A stretch of 64,000 nt of DNA from CAXXOK01 sp963675655 (GCA_963675655.1 OY776489.1:682001-746000), one strand, 5' to 3'; positions 1 through 8,292 are shown, numbered from the stretch's first letter. Notes: generated by a model not told the origin, from the sequence alone. A program made the numbers and translations.

Positions 1-359
1 TTGGGGATGCCCGTAAGGCCCGATGCGCCGCCGGTAAGAGCTGTTGTGCGGTTGAGCAGCGCCGTAATCGCCTCGCCGAAGCCCAGCGTAACCAGCGATA
101 TATAGTCGCGGCGCAGGCGCACGGTTGGCAAGCCGACAATAAAACCTATGATGACCGCCAGCACTACACCGGCAGGCCAAGCCAGAAAGATGGATACACC
201 CAGTTTGGTTACCAGCAGGCCGGACGTATACGCGCCGATAGCCATAAAAGCAGCCTGCCCCAGGCTGAACATGCCCGTCATACCTGTGAGGACAAACACG
301 CCCGCAACGCTGACTACCGAAATCAGGATCTGCGTCAGAATATGTGTATAAAGTGCCAT
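1..359 (-). CDS. livM: Branched-chain amino acid type ABC permease LivM, partial
   Basis: This is the N-terminal part of an inner-membrane permease of the hydrophobic amino acid (HAAT) ABC family; the gene runs off the left edge. The translation from ATG at 359 begins MALYTHILTQILISV and continues with GMFSLGQAAFMAIGAY, the hallmark LivM segment, then LRRDYISLVTLGFGEA. A GGGGGG ribosome site lies just upstream. It follows livH by 12 bases, so the two are co-transcribed and should form the permease heterodimer. ATPases LivG and LivF would be expected beyond the edge. The substrate is not certain: shared operators with sugar genes at 3030-5224 suggest it may not be an amino acid. Confidence 0.9.
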   Translation of the reverse strand, partial: MALYTHILTQILISVVSVAGVFVLTGMTGMFSLGQAAFMAIGAYTSGLLVTKLGVSIFLAWPAGVVLAVIIGFIVGLPTVRLRRDYISLVTLGFGEAITALLNRTTALTGGASGLTGIP

Positions 360-371
360 CGTCTGCCCCCC

Positions 372-1244
372 TTATGCCTTTTCCTGAATGTTGGAACCGG
401 CAATGCCGCGCGGGCGCAGCAGCAGGAATACCAACATAATCAGGAAGGTAAATACAGGCGCATAGCCGGAGCCAACGGTGGAGATCAGCGTTGTTTCCAT
501 AATGCCCAGCAGCATAGCGCCGATAACAGCGCCGGGAAGGCTGCCAAGGCCGCCGATCACCGAGGCGATAAAGCCCTTGACAACTAATGAACCCAGTGTA
601 GGATACAGCGTATAGTTGATTCCCAGGAACACACCGGCCAGCCCGGCCAGCGCCCCGGAAATGATGAACGCAAATTGAATCAGGCGTGTTACATCAATAC
701 CCATCAGGCTTGCCGTATCACGGTCGAAGCTCACAGAGCGCAGCGCGCGCCCGAGGCGGGTTTTTTGAATCACAATAGCCAACACAATCAGCACAAATGC
801 GCTGATACAGAAAATGATAATGTCCGACTGGGAAATAATCAGGCTGCCCAGCCGCAGGGGTTTACCGAAAAAGCGGGGATAGTTAAAGAAGTTCGCACCC
901 ACCTGCAAAACGACAATGCCTTCAAACAATGTGCCCAGCGTAATGGAGGATACGAAGAAATAGATTGGCGATGTGTTGCGGATTAAAATACGGCGAAACG
1001 CAACAAACTCCCCCAGCAGGGCAACGACGCTGCCAGTCACAACCGCCACAAGAATCGTAGGCACAAGCCCCCATCCATTGGACGCCGCGATAAAGTATCC
1101 GGCAAACGCACTCAGCGTCATCAGCGCTCCGTGGGAGAAGTTTGAAAACTTCAGCACGTTGAAAATTAACGAAAATCCGGTTGCAATCAACGCATATACG
1201 GAACCGAGCGCAATGCCGTTGATTAAATATTGCAATATCTGCAT
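372..1244 (-). CDS. livH: Branched-chain amino acid type ABC permease LivH
   Basis: A 290-residue membrane permease of the HAAT family, partner of LivM. The start MQILQYLINGIALGSVYALI is typical of LivH, and GLGSLPGAVIGAMLLGIMETT near the C-terminus is the conserved cytoplasmic loop that contacts the ATPases. The ATG at 1244 is preferred over a longer frame because TCCTCC on the top strand at 1251-1256 gives a well-spaced AGGAGG site. It lies 186 bases downstream of the binding protein gene, with a terminator-like hairpin in between, so its expression is probably lower than that of the binding protein. Confidence 0.92.
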   Translation of the reverse strand: MQILQYLINGIALGSVYALIATGFSLIFNVLKFSNFSHGALMTLSAFAGYFIAASNGWGLVPTILVAVVTGSVVALLGEFVAFRRILIRNTSPIYFFVSSITLGTLFEGIVVLQVGANFFNYPRFFGKPLRLGSLIISQSDIIIFCISAFVLIVLAIVIQKTRLGRALRSVSFDRDTASLMGIDVTRLIQFAFIISGALAGLAGVFLGINYTLYPTLGSLVVKGFIASVIGGLGSLPGAVIGAMLLGIMETTLISTVGSGYAPVFTFLIMLVFLLLRPRGIAGSNIQEKA

Positions 1245-1307
1245 GGACGTTCCTCCTGTGCATCCAGACTCATCTGTCAGGCGAAAAGAGTCAAAAATTT
1301 TGGAAAA

Positions 1308-1339
1308 ACCCTCCCCCGCCATGAACGATGAGGGAGGGT
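1308..1339 (-). terminator. Attenuating terminator between livK and livH
   Basis: On the minus strand an 8-base perfect stem (ACCCTCCC at 1339-1332 pairing with GGGAGGGT at 1315-1308) is followed by a short T run. It sits between the binding protein gene and the permease genes, a position where partial termination gives excess binding protein. Confidence 0.65.
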
Positions 1340-1430
1340 GTAAGGGGTGCGGATGCTCTGCTCCAGCCGGTTTACACCGTTGCAGAGTGCGGAGGCATCC
1401 GCCGTTGCTACATAGAAGGGTTCAGGCTGG

Positions 1431-2564
1431 TTAGTCGGCAGAATACCGCTCCAGCATGACGGGGGTCGTATCATCGTAGGTAAACATAACCATTTCAAGG
1501 CCCGTGGGCATGTGGGTTTCGGGGTCGATGGTGATGTTGCCGGTCAGGCCCTGATAGTCGGTCACATGCTCAGCAGCATCACGAATCGCAACAGGGTCGG
1601 TGCCGACTGTCTCGATGATGCCCTTGAGGATGTTGGCTACGTCGTAACCAAGGAAGAACTTATTGGTCGCGTCGATGCCGGTCTGCTCCTTCACCGCGGC
1701 TACCATCGCCTCTACGCTGGCTTCGGTGCCATCGATGTTGTTGATGAAGTAGATGTTGTCGCAGGGCTCTCCAAACAGCGTGTTAAAGGGCGGGCAGGCA
1801 TCCAGACCGCAGATCAGCGAGCCTTCATAACCAAGGGCACGGATTTGCTGGGCGATCAGAATCAGTTCCTGCGTGTAGTTAGGTACGAATACCGCATCCA
1901 CATCCGCGCTCACGATCGGCTGCAGCAGGGTTTTAAAGTCTTTATCGTTTGCGGTATAGGTAACCACTTTGGCAACTTCCGCGCCATCGGCGGTCACAGT
2001 CTCGATAAAGGGCGCCTGCAGGGACAGCGAATAGGCGTTGCCTTCGTTATAAATAACGCCAAACTTTTTAAAGCCGTTTTTCAAGGCGTATTTCGCCATG
2101 ATGGTAGCCTGCTGGGTGGAGTTGGGCTGGAAGTCGAACATGTTCTTGTAGGTGGTGCCGTCCGCTTTGATCTGGCACTTGGAATCGATAGCGAAGCCCA
2201 GAATCGGTACATCGTTGTTTTCGGATTCGGGCGCGATGGCCAAACCGATGTTAGCAATCGGGGGGCCGATGATGGCGCATACGTTGTCGCTGCTTACAGC
2301 GCGGGTATAGGCGTTGATGGCTTCGGTAACGTCTGCCTTGGTGTCGTAAACGATCAGATTAATCATCTTTCCGTCCACGCCGCCGGCGGCGTTAATCTCG
2401 TCCACTGCCCACTGTGCGCCTGCCGTAACCATGTTGCCCAGGCTGGAAGTCGGGCCGCTGATATCCTGCAGGCAACCGATGTTGATGGTTTCGCTTTCCG
2501 CAAGCGCCGCCGTAACGGACATCAGCATAGCCAGAACGAGGATCAGTGAGAATACCTTTTTCAT
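1431..2564 (-). CDS. livK: Branched-chain amino acid type ABC substrate-binding protein
   Basis: A 377-residue extracytoplasmic ligand-binding protein of the Peripla_BP_6 type. Residues 1-22 form a signal peptide (MKKVFSLILVLAMLMSV, ending ALA before E), and the mature part starts ETINIGCLQDISGPTSSLG, typical of LivK/LivJ. There is no lipobox cysteine, so cleavage by signal peptidase I is expected rather than lipid anchoring. The ribosome site GGAGGG lies before ATG 2564. It heads a livK-livH-livM operon with a strong promoter at 2731-2759 flanked by LacI-type operator sequences. Ligand unknown; the operators link it to a sugar catabolic set upstream. Confidence 0.9.
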   Translation of the reverse strand: MKKVFSLILVLAMLMSVTAALAESETINIGCLQDISGPTSSLGNMVTAGAQWAVDEINAAGGVDGKMINLIVYDTKADVTEAINAYTRAVSSDNVCAIIGPPIANIGLAIAPESENNDVPILGFAIDSKCQIKADGTTYKNMFDFQPNSTQQATIMAKYALKNGFKKFGVIYNEGNAYSLSLQAPFIETVTADGAEVAKVVTYTANDKDFKTLLQPIVSADVDAVFVPNYTQELILIAQQIRALGYEGSLICGLDACPPFNTLFGEPCDNIYFINNIDGTEASVEAMVAAVKEQTGIDATNKFFLGYDVANILKGIIETVGTDPVAIRDAAEHVTDYQGLTGNITIDPETHMPTGLEMVMFTYDDTTPVMLERYSAD

Positions 2565-2629
2565 TGATCTTTTCCCTCCACTACTTTTTTATTATTGTGC
2601 GGGATTGCCCCCCGCATAACAAACAAAAT

Positions 2630-2643
2630 TGCAATCGATTGCA
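2630..2643. promoter_or_regulatory. LacI-type operator in the livK leader
   Basis: Perfect 14-base palindrome TGCAATCGATTGCA, about 80 bases downstream of the predicted livK transcription start. The same core occurs at 4198-4209 and, with one change, at 5291-5306. It fits the symmetrical CG-centred operators of LacI-family repressors; no LacI gene with a standard N-terminal domain is in the window. Confidence 0.6.
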
Positions 2644-2730
2644 GTTTTCTGTAAATAATAAAGTGTTTTTCCCTGTCTTATCCCGCTGTTTTTAACCCGT
2701 TTTAAACAATTTTCCGGTTTCTTTAGCCAC

Positions 2731-2759
2731 ACTATAGCATACACCTCTGCTTCCGTCAA
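2731..2759 (-). promoter_or_regulatory. Sigma-A promoter of livK
   Basis: On the minus strand TTGACG (2759-2754), a 17-base spacer and TATAGT (2736-2731). The distance to the livK start is about 165 bases, so the message has a long leader that contains the palindrome at 2630-2643. Confidence 0.75.
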
Positions 2760-2791
2760 GGGATTCCGACAAAAAACCAGGGATAGTTGAT

Positions 2792-2806
2792 AACGATTGC
2801 AACGTT
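2792..2806. promoter_or_regulatory. Auxiliary operator upstream of the livK promoter
   Basis: The minus strand reads AACGTTGCAATCGTT, sharing the nine bases TTGCAATCG with the palindrome at 2630-2643. The two sites flank the promoter with centres about 162 bases apart, an arrangement that permits repression by looping. The right half is imperfect, so this site is less certain. Confidence 0.4.
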
Positions 2807-2819
2807 CTATCATAAGCCT

Positions 2820-3029
2820 TTGCGCGCATACGTTTTTACCGGATTGACGGTGGTTCTATCATTTTCCGATGCTTTGCCGCTTTATCAACCGAATTTCTAA
2901 AAAAACGCTACCGTCCAGCGCCAGTGTGGCGTACCCGGTTCTTTCCTGCAAGCAAGCGCGCAGGCAAATTCCAAGTACTGCAACGCCGGTTTACGCGCTT
3001 TCCTGCATGGCTGTGCGGTAAACGGCGGG
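2820..3029. other. Intergenic stretch, no gene seen
   Basis: Upstream of the livK promoter and downstream of the gene ending at 3030. I see no open frame with a ribosome site. An imperfect hairpin at about 2984-3027 (GCCGTTTAC against GTAAACCGGC) could end the 3030-5224 transcript, but it lacks a T run. Confidence 0.4.
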
Positions 3030-4301
3030 TCAGGCTTCTTCCGGTTTGAGATTCATCCACTTTGCCAGCGTGGAGAAATCCTCCCGCACATCCTCAAAGC
3101 AGAATACCTGGTGGCAGCCCAGCGCCGTACGAATATAGCGGTCAAAATCATCAAAGCGCACATACAATTGCGTGCGGCAGCATTCTTCCCGCGGGCCCTG
3201 TTCCCCCGTCGCGCCCTGCGCCGTAAACGTACCCCACACGCCGGATACGCGGCAGGCTGTCAGACGCACGCTGCCCGGTATTTCCACCTGTAAGGATACG
3301 CCAACGCCGCTTTCGTGGTGGCTGCGCAGGATATAGGGGCAATCCTGCCTGCCATCCACCGCCAGGGGCGCGGTGCAGTGAGAAAAATTGACGATGCCCT
3401 TCGGGTGCAGGCCGGGGTTTGCCATCCATGGTTTGGTATCCGTCAGGCGCTTCATCATCAACATCGTAACAGCGCTGTCCAAATCACCTTCACAAGCCGC
3501 CATTTGAGCCGTACAGTCGTTGATGTAGCTTACGCCAAGGCAGGATGTGGTGCCGAGCGAAAGCAGGTTGAAGCAGGCGATCGCCATACCGTCGGCATGG
3601 TAATCCTCCAGCAATTTTACCAGCGCCGCCGTCATGCGCGAAGCGTTCATCAAATCCGTTTGCGTGGGCTCCACGCAGGCGGAGGCGCTCCGGCTGTATT
3701 TTTCATAATACGGCTTGCCCTCCGCTTCCGTCGTGTCGCGGTAACGCTGCGCCACCTCGCTTTGGGCAATCTGCTGCACTTCAATGCCCATGCGGCGGTA
3801 ATCATCAAGGTTGCGGCTTGCGCTGATCACCCACGGCTCCGATTCCCCGATCAGCAATAGTTTTGCGCCTTTCAGGCTTTGATACGCCTTCATCAGCCGT
3901 ACTTTCTTCGTAAGCTCCGGCTGGTTTCGCGCCAGCACCGCACGCGGATGCTGCTTGCGCAGCACGCTCCAGCAATCCATCAGGGTTGGAGCAGCGTTGT
4001 TTTTTACCATCAGGCTTGCAGAATCTGCATCCACATTGCCTGCAATGTAAGCCGCATAGAGCGCTACGCTGGTAAACTGCTTCGCGGCGGATAGAATATC
4101 CTTTTGCACAGCGCCACTTAGCGGTACGACGACCAGCGCGTCTCCGCCCGCAAGCGCATCCATGCCTGCGCCGTCTACAATCAATCTGGTTTCTGTGGCA
4201 ATCGATTGCAGTTTTTCATTTAAAAAATTAACAACGGTATCCAGCTGCAAACGGTCGTTCCAGTAACGGGAGGCGGCAAAGTAAGCAACGGTTGTTTTCA
4301 T
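3030..4301 (-). CDS. L-fucose/L-arabinose isomerase-like protein
   Basis: A 423-residue cytoplasmic protein resembling the fucose/arabinose isomerase fold family. Clues are an N-terminal Rossmann-like domain (VVVPLSGAVQKDILSAAKQF), a central segment with FNLLSLGTTSCLGVSYIND, and a C-terminal part with KGIVNFSHCTAPLAVDGRQD and a final beta-rich domain. A sugar or sugar-phosphate isomerase role is likely; the substrate is unknown. Start ATG 4301 has an AAAGGAG site. It follows the KDPG-aldolase-like gene by 14 bases. The palindrome GCAATCGATTGC lies inside its codons 31-35 and may be an internal operator. A second, more distant member of this family is at 61037-62467. Confidence 0.65.
   Translation of the reverse strand: MKTTVAYFAASRYWNDRLQLDTVVNFLNEKLQSIATETRLIVDGAGMDALAGGDALVVVPLSGAVQKDILSAAKQFTSVALYAAYIAGNVDADSASLMVKNNAAPTLMDCWSVLRKQHPRAVLARNQPELTKKVRLMKAYQSLKGAKLLLIGESEPWVISASRNLDDYRRMGIEVQQIAQSEVAQRYRDTTEAEGKPYYEKYSRSASACVEPTQTDLMNASRMTAALVKLLEDYHADGMAIACFNLLSLGTTSCLGVSYINDCTAQMAACEGDLDSAVTMLMMKRLTDTKPWMANPGLHPKGIVNFSHCTAPLAVDGRQDCPYILRSHHESGVGVSLQVEIPGSVRLTACRVSGVWGTFTAQGATGEQGPREECCRTQLYVRFDDFDRYIRTALGCHQVFCFEDVREDFSTLAKWMNLKPEEA
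4198..4209. promoter_or_regulatory. LacI-type operator inside the isomerase-like gene
   Basis: Palindromic core GCAATCGATTGC, the same as in the livK leader site, lying about 95 bases inside the coding region. It could serve as an auxiliary operator for the promoter at 5284-5312 or as a roadblock. A chance match is possible but unlikely given the other copies nearby. Confidence 0.45.
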
Positions 4302-4315
4302 GGCTTGATTCTCCT

Positions 4316-5224
4316 TTATCGTTGTAGCAGGTGCACGGCAAACCCCGCCAGTTCCCGCTTGAGGTAATACAGAATGGCGCGCCCGTTTGCATCGTTTTTA
4401 CGGCTTTCCGGGTCAAACGCGTACCCAGCCCGCTGGGCAAAATACATGCCGCGCTGCAAATCCGCTGTGCCAATGCCGATATGCCCGTATGCGCCCCATC
4501 CGGCTGGCTTCATCACTTCGATGATCGTGCCCGCATAGTCGGATGCGCTACCCGGTTTGTAAGGCATGCCCAGCAATACCGAGAACGCTTTGGCTGTTGC
4601 CTCTGCTTCTGCCGCGTCGCCGCTGTTGATGCCGATATGCGCCAGCGTAAAACCCAGCGTATCCGCCCAGAACTGTTTCAGCTGCTTCACTGCCCCTTCT
4701 TTTACGTTTACAGCCAAACGCAACGCAGTAATACGGGGGTTTGCCAGCCATACACAGCCTTCTTCGGGGGTTTCGCAGCCCGAGAGCATCAGCCGCGCAC
4801 CGGGGTAAGCCGCCAGCAGCGCATCTGCCTGCTGCGCAGGGCAGCACAGCGTGATCCGCGGCGTTTCATCCCCGTTACTTAACAGCACGTTTTCGGTTTC
4901 CGTCTGCACGCCGTACATGCTATGTGTTGCCCCGTATCCCGCCGCAGCGCTATCCGTCGCCAGCGGCTGGGTAACCCAGGCTGCGCCCATCGCAAGCATG
5001 GCTTCGGCCTGTGCAGCATTGCGTACCAGCGCGCCGACTGCGATATCCGCCCGGCGAAAAGCGCTGCTTATTTCATCATCAGCGCAGGCAGTTACGTCCA
5101 TTTCGGCAGCCGGAAACCCTTCGGCAGCCAGTGCATCCAGCATTTTATCCATTTCTGCCCTGTCGGCTGCACATACGCAGGGGAGAATGCCGCATAAGGC
5201 AATTTCCCGTTCGTATTCCTTCAC
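4316..5224 (-). CDS. KDPG-aldolase-like domain fused to VOC-like domain, catalytic lysine missing
   Basis: A 302-residue protein in two parts. Residues 1-165 follow the KDPG/KHG aldolase pattern (CGILPCVCAADRAEMDKML, PAAEMDVTA with Glu41 in the place of the catalytic glutamate, then LAMGAAWVTQP), but the region where the Schiff-base lysine should lie (usually KVFP or KLFP) reads RLMLSGCETPEEG, so the lysine is absent. Residues 185-302 look like a vicinal-oxygen-chelate domain (GAYGHIGIGTADLQRGM, then LAGFAVHLLQR). I recall such aldolase-VOC fusions in other clostridia. An aldolase reaction by the usual mechanism seems excluded. The start is GTG 5224 with an AAAGGAGG site. Its promoter carries a LacI-type operator in the spacer. 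Confidence 0.6.
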   Translation of the reverse strand: MKEYEREIALCGILPCVCAADRAEMDKMLDALAAEGFPAAEMDVTACADDEISSAFRRADIAVGALVRNAAQAEAMLAMGAAWVTQPLATDSAAAGYGATHSMYGVQTETENVLLSNGDETPRITLCCPAQQADALLAAYPGARLMLSGCETPEEGCVWLANPRITALRLAVNVKEGAVKQLKQFWADTLGFTLAHIGINSGDAAEAEATAKAFSVLLGMPYKPGSASDYAGTIIEVMKPAGWGAYGHIGIGTADLQRGMYFAQRAGYAFDPESRKNDANGRAILYYLKRELAGFAVHLLQR

Positions 5225-5283
5225 TCAAATCCTCCTTTGGGTCCGCTTTTTCTGTTTTTAGGTTGTCTCCTGTTTATGTACCT

Positions 5284-5312
5284 ATCCTAATTGAAATCGA
5301 TTGCAAAAGCAA
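5284..5312 (-). promoter_or_regulatory. Promoter with operator in the spacer, upstream of the KDPG/VOC gene
   Basis: On the minus strand TTGCTT (5312-5307), a 17-base spacer and TAGGAT (5289-5284). The near-palindrome TTGCAATCGATTTCAA at 5306-5291 fills 16 of the 17 spacer bases, so a bound repressor would block RNA polymerase. It lies between the cupin stop and the next start. Confidence 0.65.
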
Positions 5313-5343
5313 GCAAAAAATAAAACGCCCGATTCCGGCTGCC

Positions 5344-5721
5344 TTACTGCAGCTCTCCGCTGCTTTCCTGCGCCCAATGATCCACAACCATTTTGGGGGC
5401 GTACACAAACATCATGTGCATATCAGTATCGCCTGTATTTTGTAAACTGTGGGGTTTTCCGCTTTCGATATACACCATATCCCCGGGTTTCATGGGCTGG
5501 GTTTTGCCATCCACGGTCACCACTCCGTTCCCTTGCAGGATGGTGTAGCTTTCCACCGTTACATGCTCGTGCTCCGGCACGCTGCCGCCGGGATAAATAA
5601 CCACATAGCCCTGGCAAAAGTGTTCGCCGCTGACCGCGCCGTTATCCCCCACCATAACCCGGGTCCGCCGTCCCGCTGGAAATTCCATGCCTTCGATGTC
5701 GAAAATGTTCACTTTGTTCAT
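5344..5721 (-). CDS. Single-domain cupin protein
   Basis: A 125-residue small beta-barrel cupin. The metal-binding motif is clear: GGSVPEHEHVTVESYTILQG (motif 1, two histidines and a glutamate) and PGDMVYIESGKPHSLQNTG (motif 2, histidine). Such proteins often bind sugars or act as isomerases or epimerases, or as sensors. A GAGGGA ribosome site precedes ATG 5721. It is in line with the KDPG/VOC gene and the isomerase-like gene, but those have their own promoter between, so it can be transcribed separately. Function not recognised beyond the fold. Confidence 0.75.
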   Translation of the reverse strand: MNKVNIFDIEGMEFPAGRRTRVMVGDNGAVSGEHFCQGYVVIYPGGSVPEHEHVTVESYTILQGNGVVTVDGKTQPMKPGDMVYIESGKPHSLQNTGDTDMHMMFVYAPKMVVDHWAQESSGELQ

Positions 5722-5830
5722 TTCGGTTCCCTCGCTTTCTTTTCCCCGGCAAACGGCATGGAGGCTTTATCGCACGGTTCATGAATAGCCTTCATGCTGT
5801 TACCGGTTTATTTTTTGCCTTTGTTTCCAT

Positions 5831-5849
5831 CAGCGTTTCACTGATTATA
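5831..5849 (-). promoter_or_regulatory. Extended -10 promoter and palindrome before the cupin gene
   Basis: The minus strand has TGCTATAAT (-10 TATAAT at 5849-5844) without a good -35. An imperfect palindrome CAGTGAAACGCTG (5843-5831) follows directly, where an operator would sit. Confidence 0.45.
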
Positions 5850-6256
5850 GCATAACTCCGTTCCCAGCGCGTAGGTTTTTATACTCCGGTTGGCTGCAAA
5901 GCATCCGCCCATGCAGGCGCTGTTTACATTTTCCGCTATAAGAATTTTTATTCCCCTAAAAATAAAACGTTAAATTGCGAGCCGCCGTCGGTTGCTATTC
6001 TCCGATCTATGCGCTTCCCTGACAGCTGTAAACAAATCTCCGCCTCGTTTGCGCGTACCAAAACCGGACGTATGATATGCTGTCGCATAGCATTCGTATA
6101 CTTTCCCATTCCGTATCCAGCATCCCGTCTGCTGCCCGCACAGCATCCCGCTTGCACGAAAAAATGCGTTGACCACTGAGAAAGCACTATGATCAAACGC
6201 ACTCCATATAGCCATCAACCTGCACTATGGAGCATATAAGATGCAGAATAAAGGAT
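5850..6256. other. Intergenic stretch, no gene seen
   Basis: About 400 bases between the cupin promoter and the terminator of the ribose-type operon. Short open frames on the minus strand lack ribosome sites and family resemblance. I see no further structure. Confidence 0.4.
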
Positions 6257-6290
6257 GCAAAAAGCAGCGGATTTTCCCGCTGCTTTTTGC
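6257..6290. terminator. Terminator after the YesMN/ribose-type operon
   Basis: A perfect 14-base stem (GCAAAAAGCAGCGG at 6257-6270 with its complement at 6277-6290) carrying A and T runs on both sides. It ends the long minus-strand operon whose last gene stops at 6313. Confidence 0.75.
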
Positions 6291-6312
6291 GTCCCAGTGT
6301 AATAACTATCTG

Positions 6313-7422
6313 TTAATAAATGGCCCACTCCGGCATATCCAGCACTGCGCCGCCCTGCATGGCAGAATCGTGCGCCACAATACCGCATACCGTCCAGTTG
6401 GCTGCCACACGCGCGCTCACGCGGGATTTGCGGCCTTCCAGAATGGCATTCACAAACTCCTGCACCATATGCGGGTGCGAGCCGCCGTGCCCGCTTCCCT
6501 GCAGGAAGGATACATGCTGATCGTCAATAATATGGTTTTCCAGCGCAAAAGGCGCAATCTGCGCAGGCAGCATTCCATCCGTGTCGGGCACCTTTACATG
6601 CGCCGCATCCTCAAACCCGGAAAACACAACCGGGTGCTCGCCAATGCACTGTTCCCACTCAAACGACTTCTTCGTGCCGTAAAAATCAAAGCTCTCGCGA
6701 TACTGCCGGATCGTATCAAACAGGGTGCGGGTCACTTCGCCGCCGACATCGCTGTCCTGAAAGGTCAGCTGTACGGATTCAGCCGCAAAGGGCGAATGAT
6801 AGTTGGCAATGTATTCCTCGTTAATACGTCCGGAGCCGATGCAGCGCATCTGCACAATGGGCTTGCGCAAAATCTCCGAAAGCGGCGCAACCGCGTGTGT
6901 GGGGTAGTACATCGGCGGCAGGCCGTACCAGTAGGCGGGCCAGCCCGGCAGCGACATGTTCTGTTGATGAGAACCGCGCAGGAACTGCAGGCGGCCGATT
7001 TCGCCGTTTTCATACAGGCTCTTGAAGTATAAAAACTCGCGGGTATAGATGGATGTTTCCATCATCATATACACCTTGCCGGTTTCCTCCTCCAACCGTA
7101 CAATCTCCTCGCACTCTTCCCGCTTCATGGACATGGTGACGGTGGAGGCGACATGCTTGCCCGCTTTCAGGGCTTCAATCGCCATCCAGCCGTGGGATTG
7201 CAGGTCGGAGTTGATGTGTATGGCGTCGATATCCGGGTCTTTAAGCATCTCGTAAAAGTCGGTATAACGCTTCTGAATGCCGAATTCGTCGGCAAAGGCA
7301 TTAAGCTTTGCCTCATCGCGGCGGCAAACCGCTACACACTCGGTTTTATCCCACGCCTGATAGATCGGCACAAACTCGCCGCCGAACCCCAGACCCACAA
7401 CCGCAACACGTACTTTATCCAT
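6313..7422 (-). CDS. Gfo/Idh/MocA-family protein lacking the EKP motif
   Basis: A 369-residue protein with the N-terminal NAD(P)-binding Rossmann fold (VAVVGLGFGGEFVPIYQ) and the alpha/beta C-terminal domain of the Gfo/Idh/MocA family, cytoplasmic. Members oxidise, reduce or epimerise sugars and inositols. In most of them a Glu-Lys-Pro triplet follows the dinucleotide domain and its lysine is catalytic. Here the equivalent segment reads HVASTVTMSMKREECEE, with no EKP, so the chemistry may differ. The ribosome site AGGAGGG precedes ATG 7422. It is the last gene of the YesMN-ribose-type operon, 24 bases after the TIM-barrel isomerase. Confidence 0.8.
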   Translation of the reverse strand: MDKVRVAVVGLGFGGEFVPIYQAWDKTECVAVCRRDEAKLNAFADEFGIQKRYTDFYEMLKDPDIDAIHINSDLQSHGWMAIEALKAGKHVASTVTMSMKREECEEIVRLEEETGKVYMMMETSIYTREFLYFKSLYENGEIGRLQFLRGSHQQNMSLPGWPAYWYGLPPMYYPTHAVAPLSEILRKPIVQMRCIGSGRINEEYIANYHSPFAAESVQLTFQDSDVGGEVTRTLFDTIRQYRESFDFYGTKKSFEWEQCIGEHPVVFSGFEDAAHVKVPDTDGMLPAQIAPFALENHIIDDQHVSFLQGSGHGGSHPHMVQEFVNAILEGRKSRVSARVAANWTVCGIVAHDSAMQGGAVLDMPEWAIY

Positions 7423-7446
7423 GGAAAATCCCTCCTATATAAATTT

Positions 7447-8292
7447 TTATTGCAGACAGTCCTGTATATATTGCAGCCCCTTGACTGCAATTTCGTCCTC
7501 CGTATCGGCCAGCGGCGCCCACAGGCGCAGCAGCGGCTTGGTTTCGGGCACATTGGCGTTAAACGCCTCTACAATAAAGTTGCCCTTGTACCCCGCGGCC
7601 AGCATCGCCTTGCACAAATCGCGCGGGATGCCGTGCCCGCTGCCGGGAATGCCGCGGTTGCACTCCGAAAGATGAATGTTAAAAATACGGTCCGCATGAG
7701 AAACGTACGATTTGGTTACGTCCAGTTCCTCAATGTTGGCATGGTTGGTATCCGCCAGAATACCCACATTGTCCAGCTCTGTGCGGCTGCACAGGTCGTA
7801 TGCCTGCGCGATGGTGTTGCAAATATGCATTTCAAAGCGGTTCAGCGGTTCGGCAGCGATGAGCATATCGCACTTTTGCGCTTCCTCGCCAATCGCGCGC
7901 AGCCCTTCCACGCACCATTTACGCTCTTCCTCCGTCGGGCCGACCTGCGTCGTATTGCATAGCCCCTGAAAAAACGGGCCGCTAAAAACAGGCGAGCCCA
8001 AATCCCGCGCCTTATGCACACCAGCTTTCAGGCGCTCCACCGCCGCGCGGCGCATAGCCGGATCGTGGCCGATCAGGTCGCCCTCCGTAACGGGGAACAG
8101 ATCCAGCGCCTGCACTGTCATACCCTTTTCCTGCGCTTTTTTCGCGTACTTCGCAATCAGCGCCCCGTCCAGCTCGCCAACGGTCATTTCAAACGCGTCG
8201 TAGCCAAAATCGCTCAGTTTATCGATGGTTTGGCTGTCCGCCGCAAAATCCGGGTGGGCGGTCCAAAGCATCAGATTCATCCCAATTTTCAT
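7447..8292 (-). CDS. Sugar phosphate isomerase/epimerase, TIM barrel
   Basis: A 281-residue protein of the xylose-isomerase-like (AP endonuclease 2) TIM-barrel superfamily. Signs are MKIGMNLMLWTAHPDF at the N-terminus, LIAAEPLNRFEMHICNT with a metal-ligand glutamate, NVGILADTNHANIEE with the Asp/His metal ligands, and NFIVEAFN near the end. Related proteins are keto-sugar 3-epimerases (tagatose or allulose type) or inosose isomerases. ATG 8292 is chosen over TTG 8298 because GAGGG is better spaced. It lies between the transporter genes and the Gfo/Idh/MocA gene, so it probably acts on the imported sugar. Confidence 0.8.
   Translation of the reverse strand: MKIGMNLMLWTAHPDFAADSQTIDKLSDFGYDAFEMTVGELDGALIAKYAKKAQEKGMTVQALDLFPVTEGDLIGHDPAMRRAAVERLKAGVHKARDLGSPVFSGPFFQGLCNTTQVGPTEEERKWCVEGLRAIGEEAQKCDMLIAAEPLNRFEMHICNTIAQAYDLCSRTELDNVGILADTNHANIEELDVTKSYVSHADRIFNIHLSECNRGIPGSGHGIPRDLCKAMLAAGYKGNFIVEAFNANVPETKPLLRLWAPLADTEDEIAVKGLQYIQDCLQ

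Noticed and set aside
5948..6218. Short minus-strand open frames between cupin and the ribose-type operon
   Set aside because: No ribosome site, no similarity, and composition unlike the neighbouring genes.
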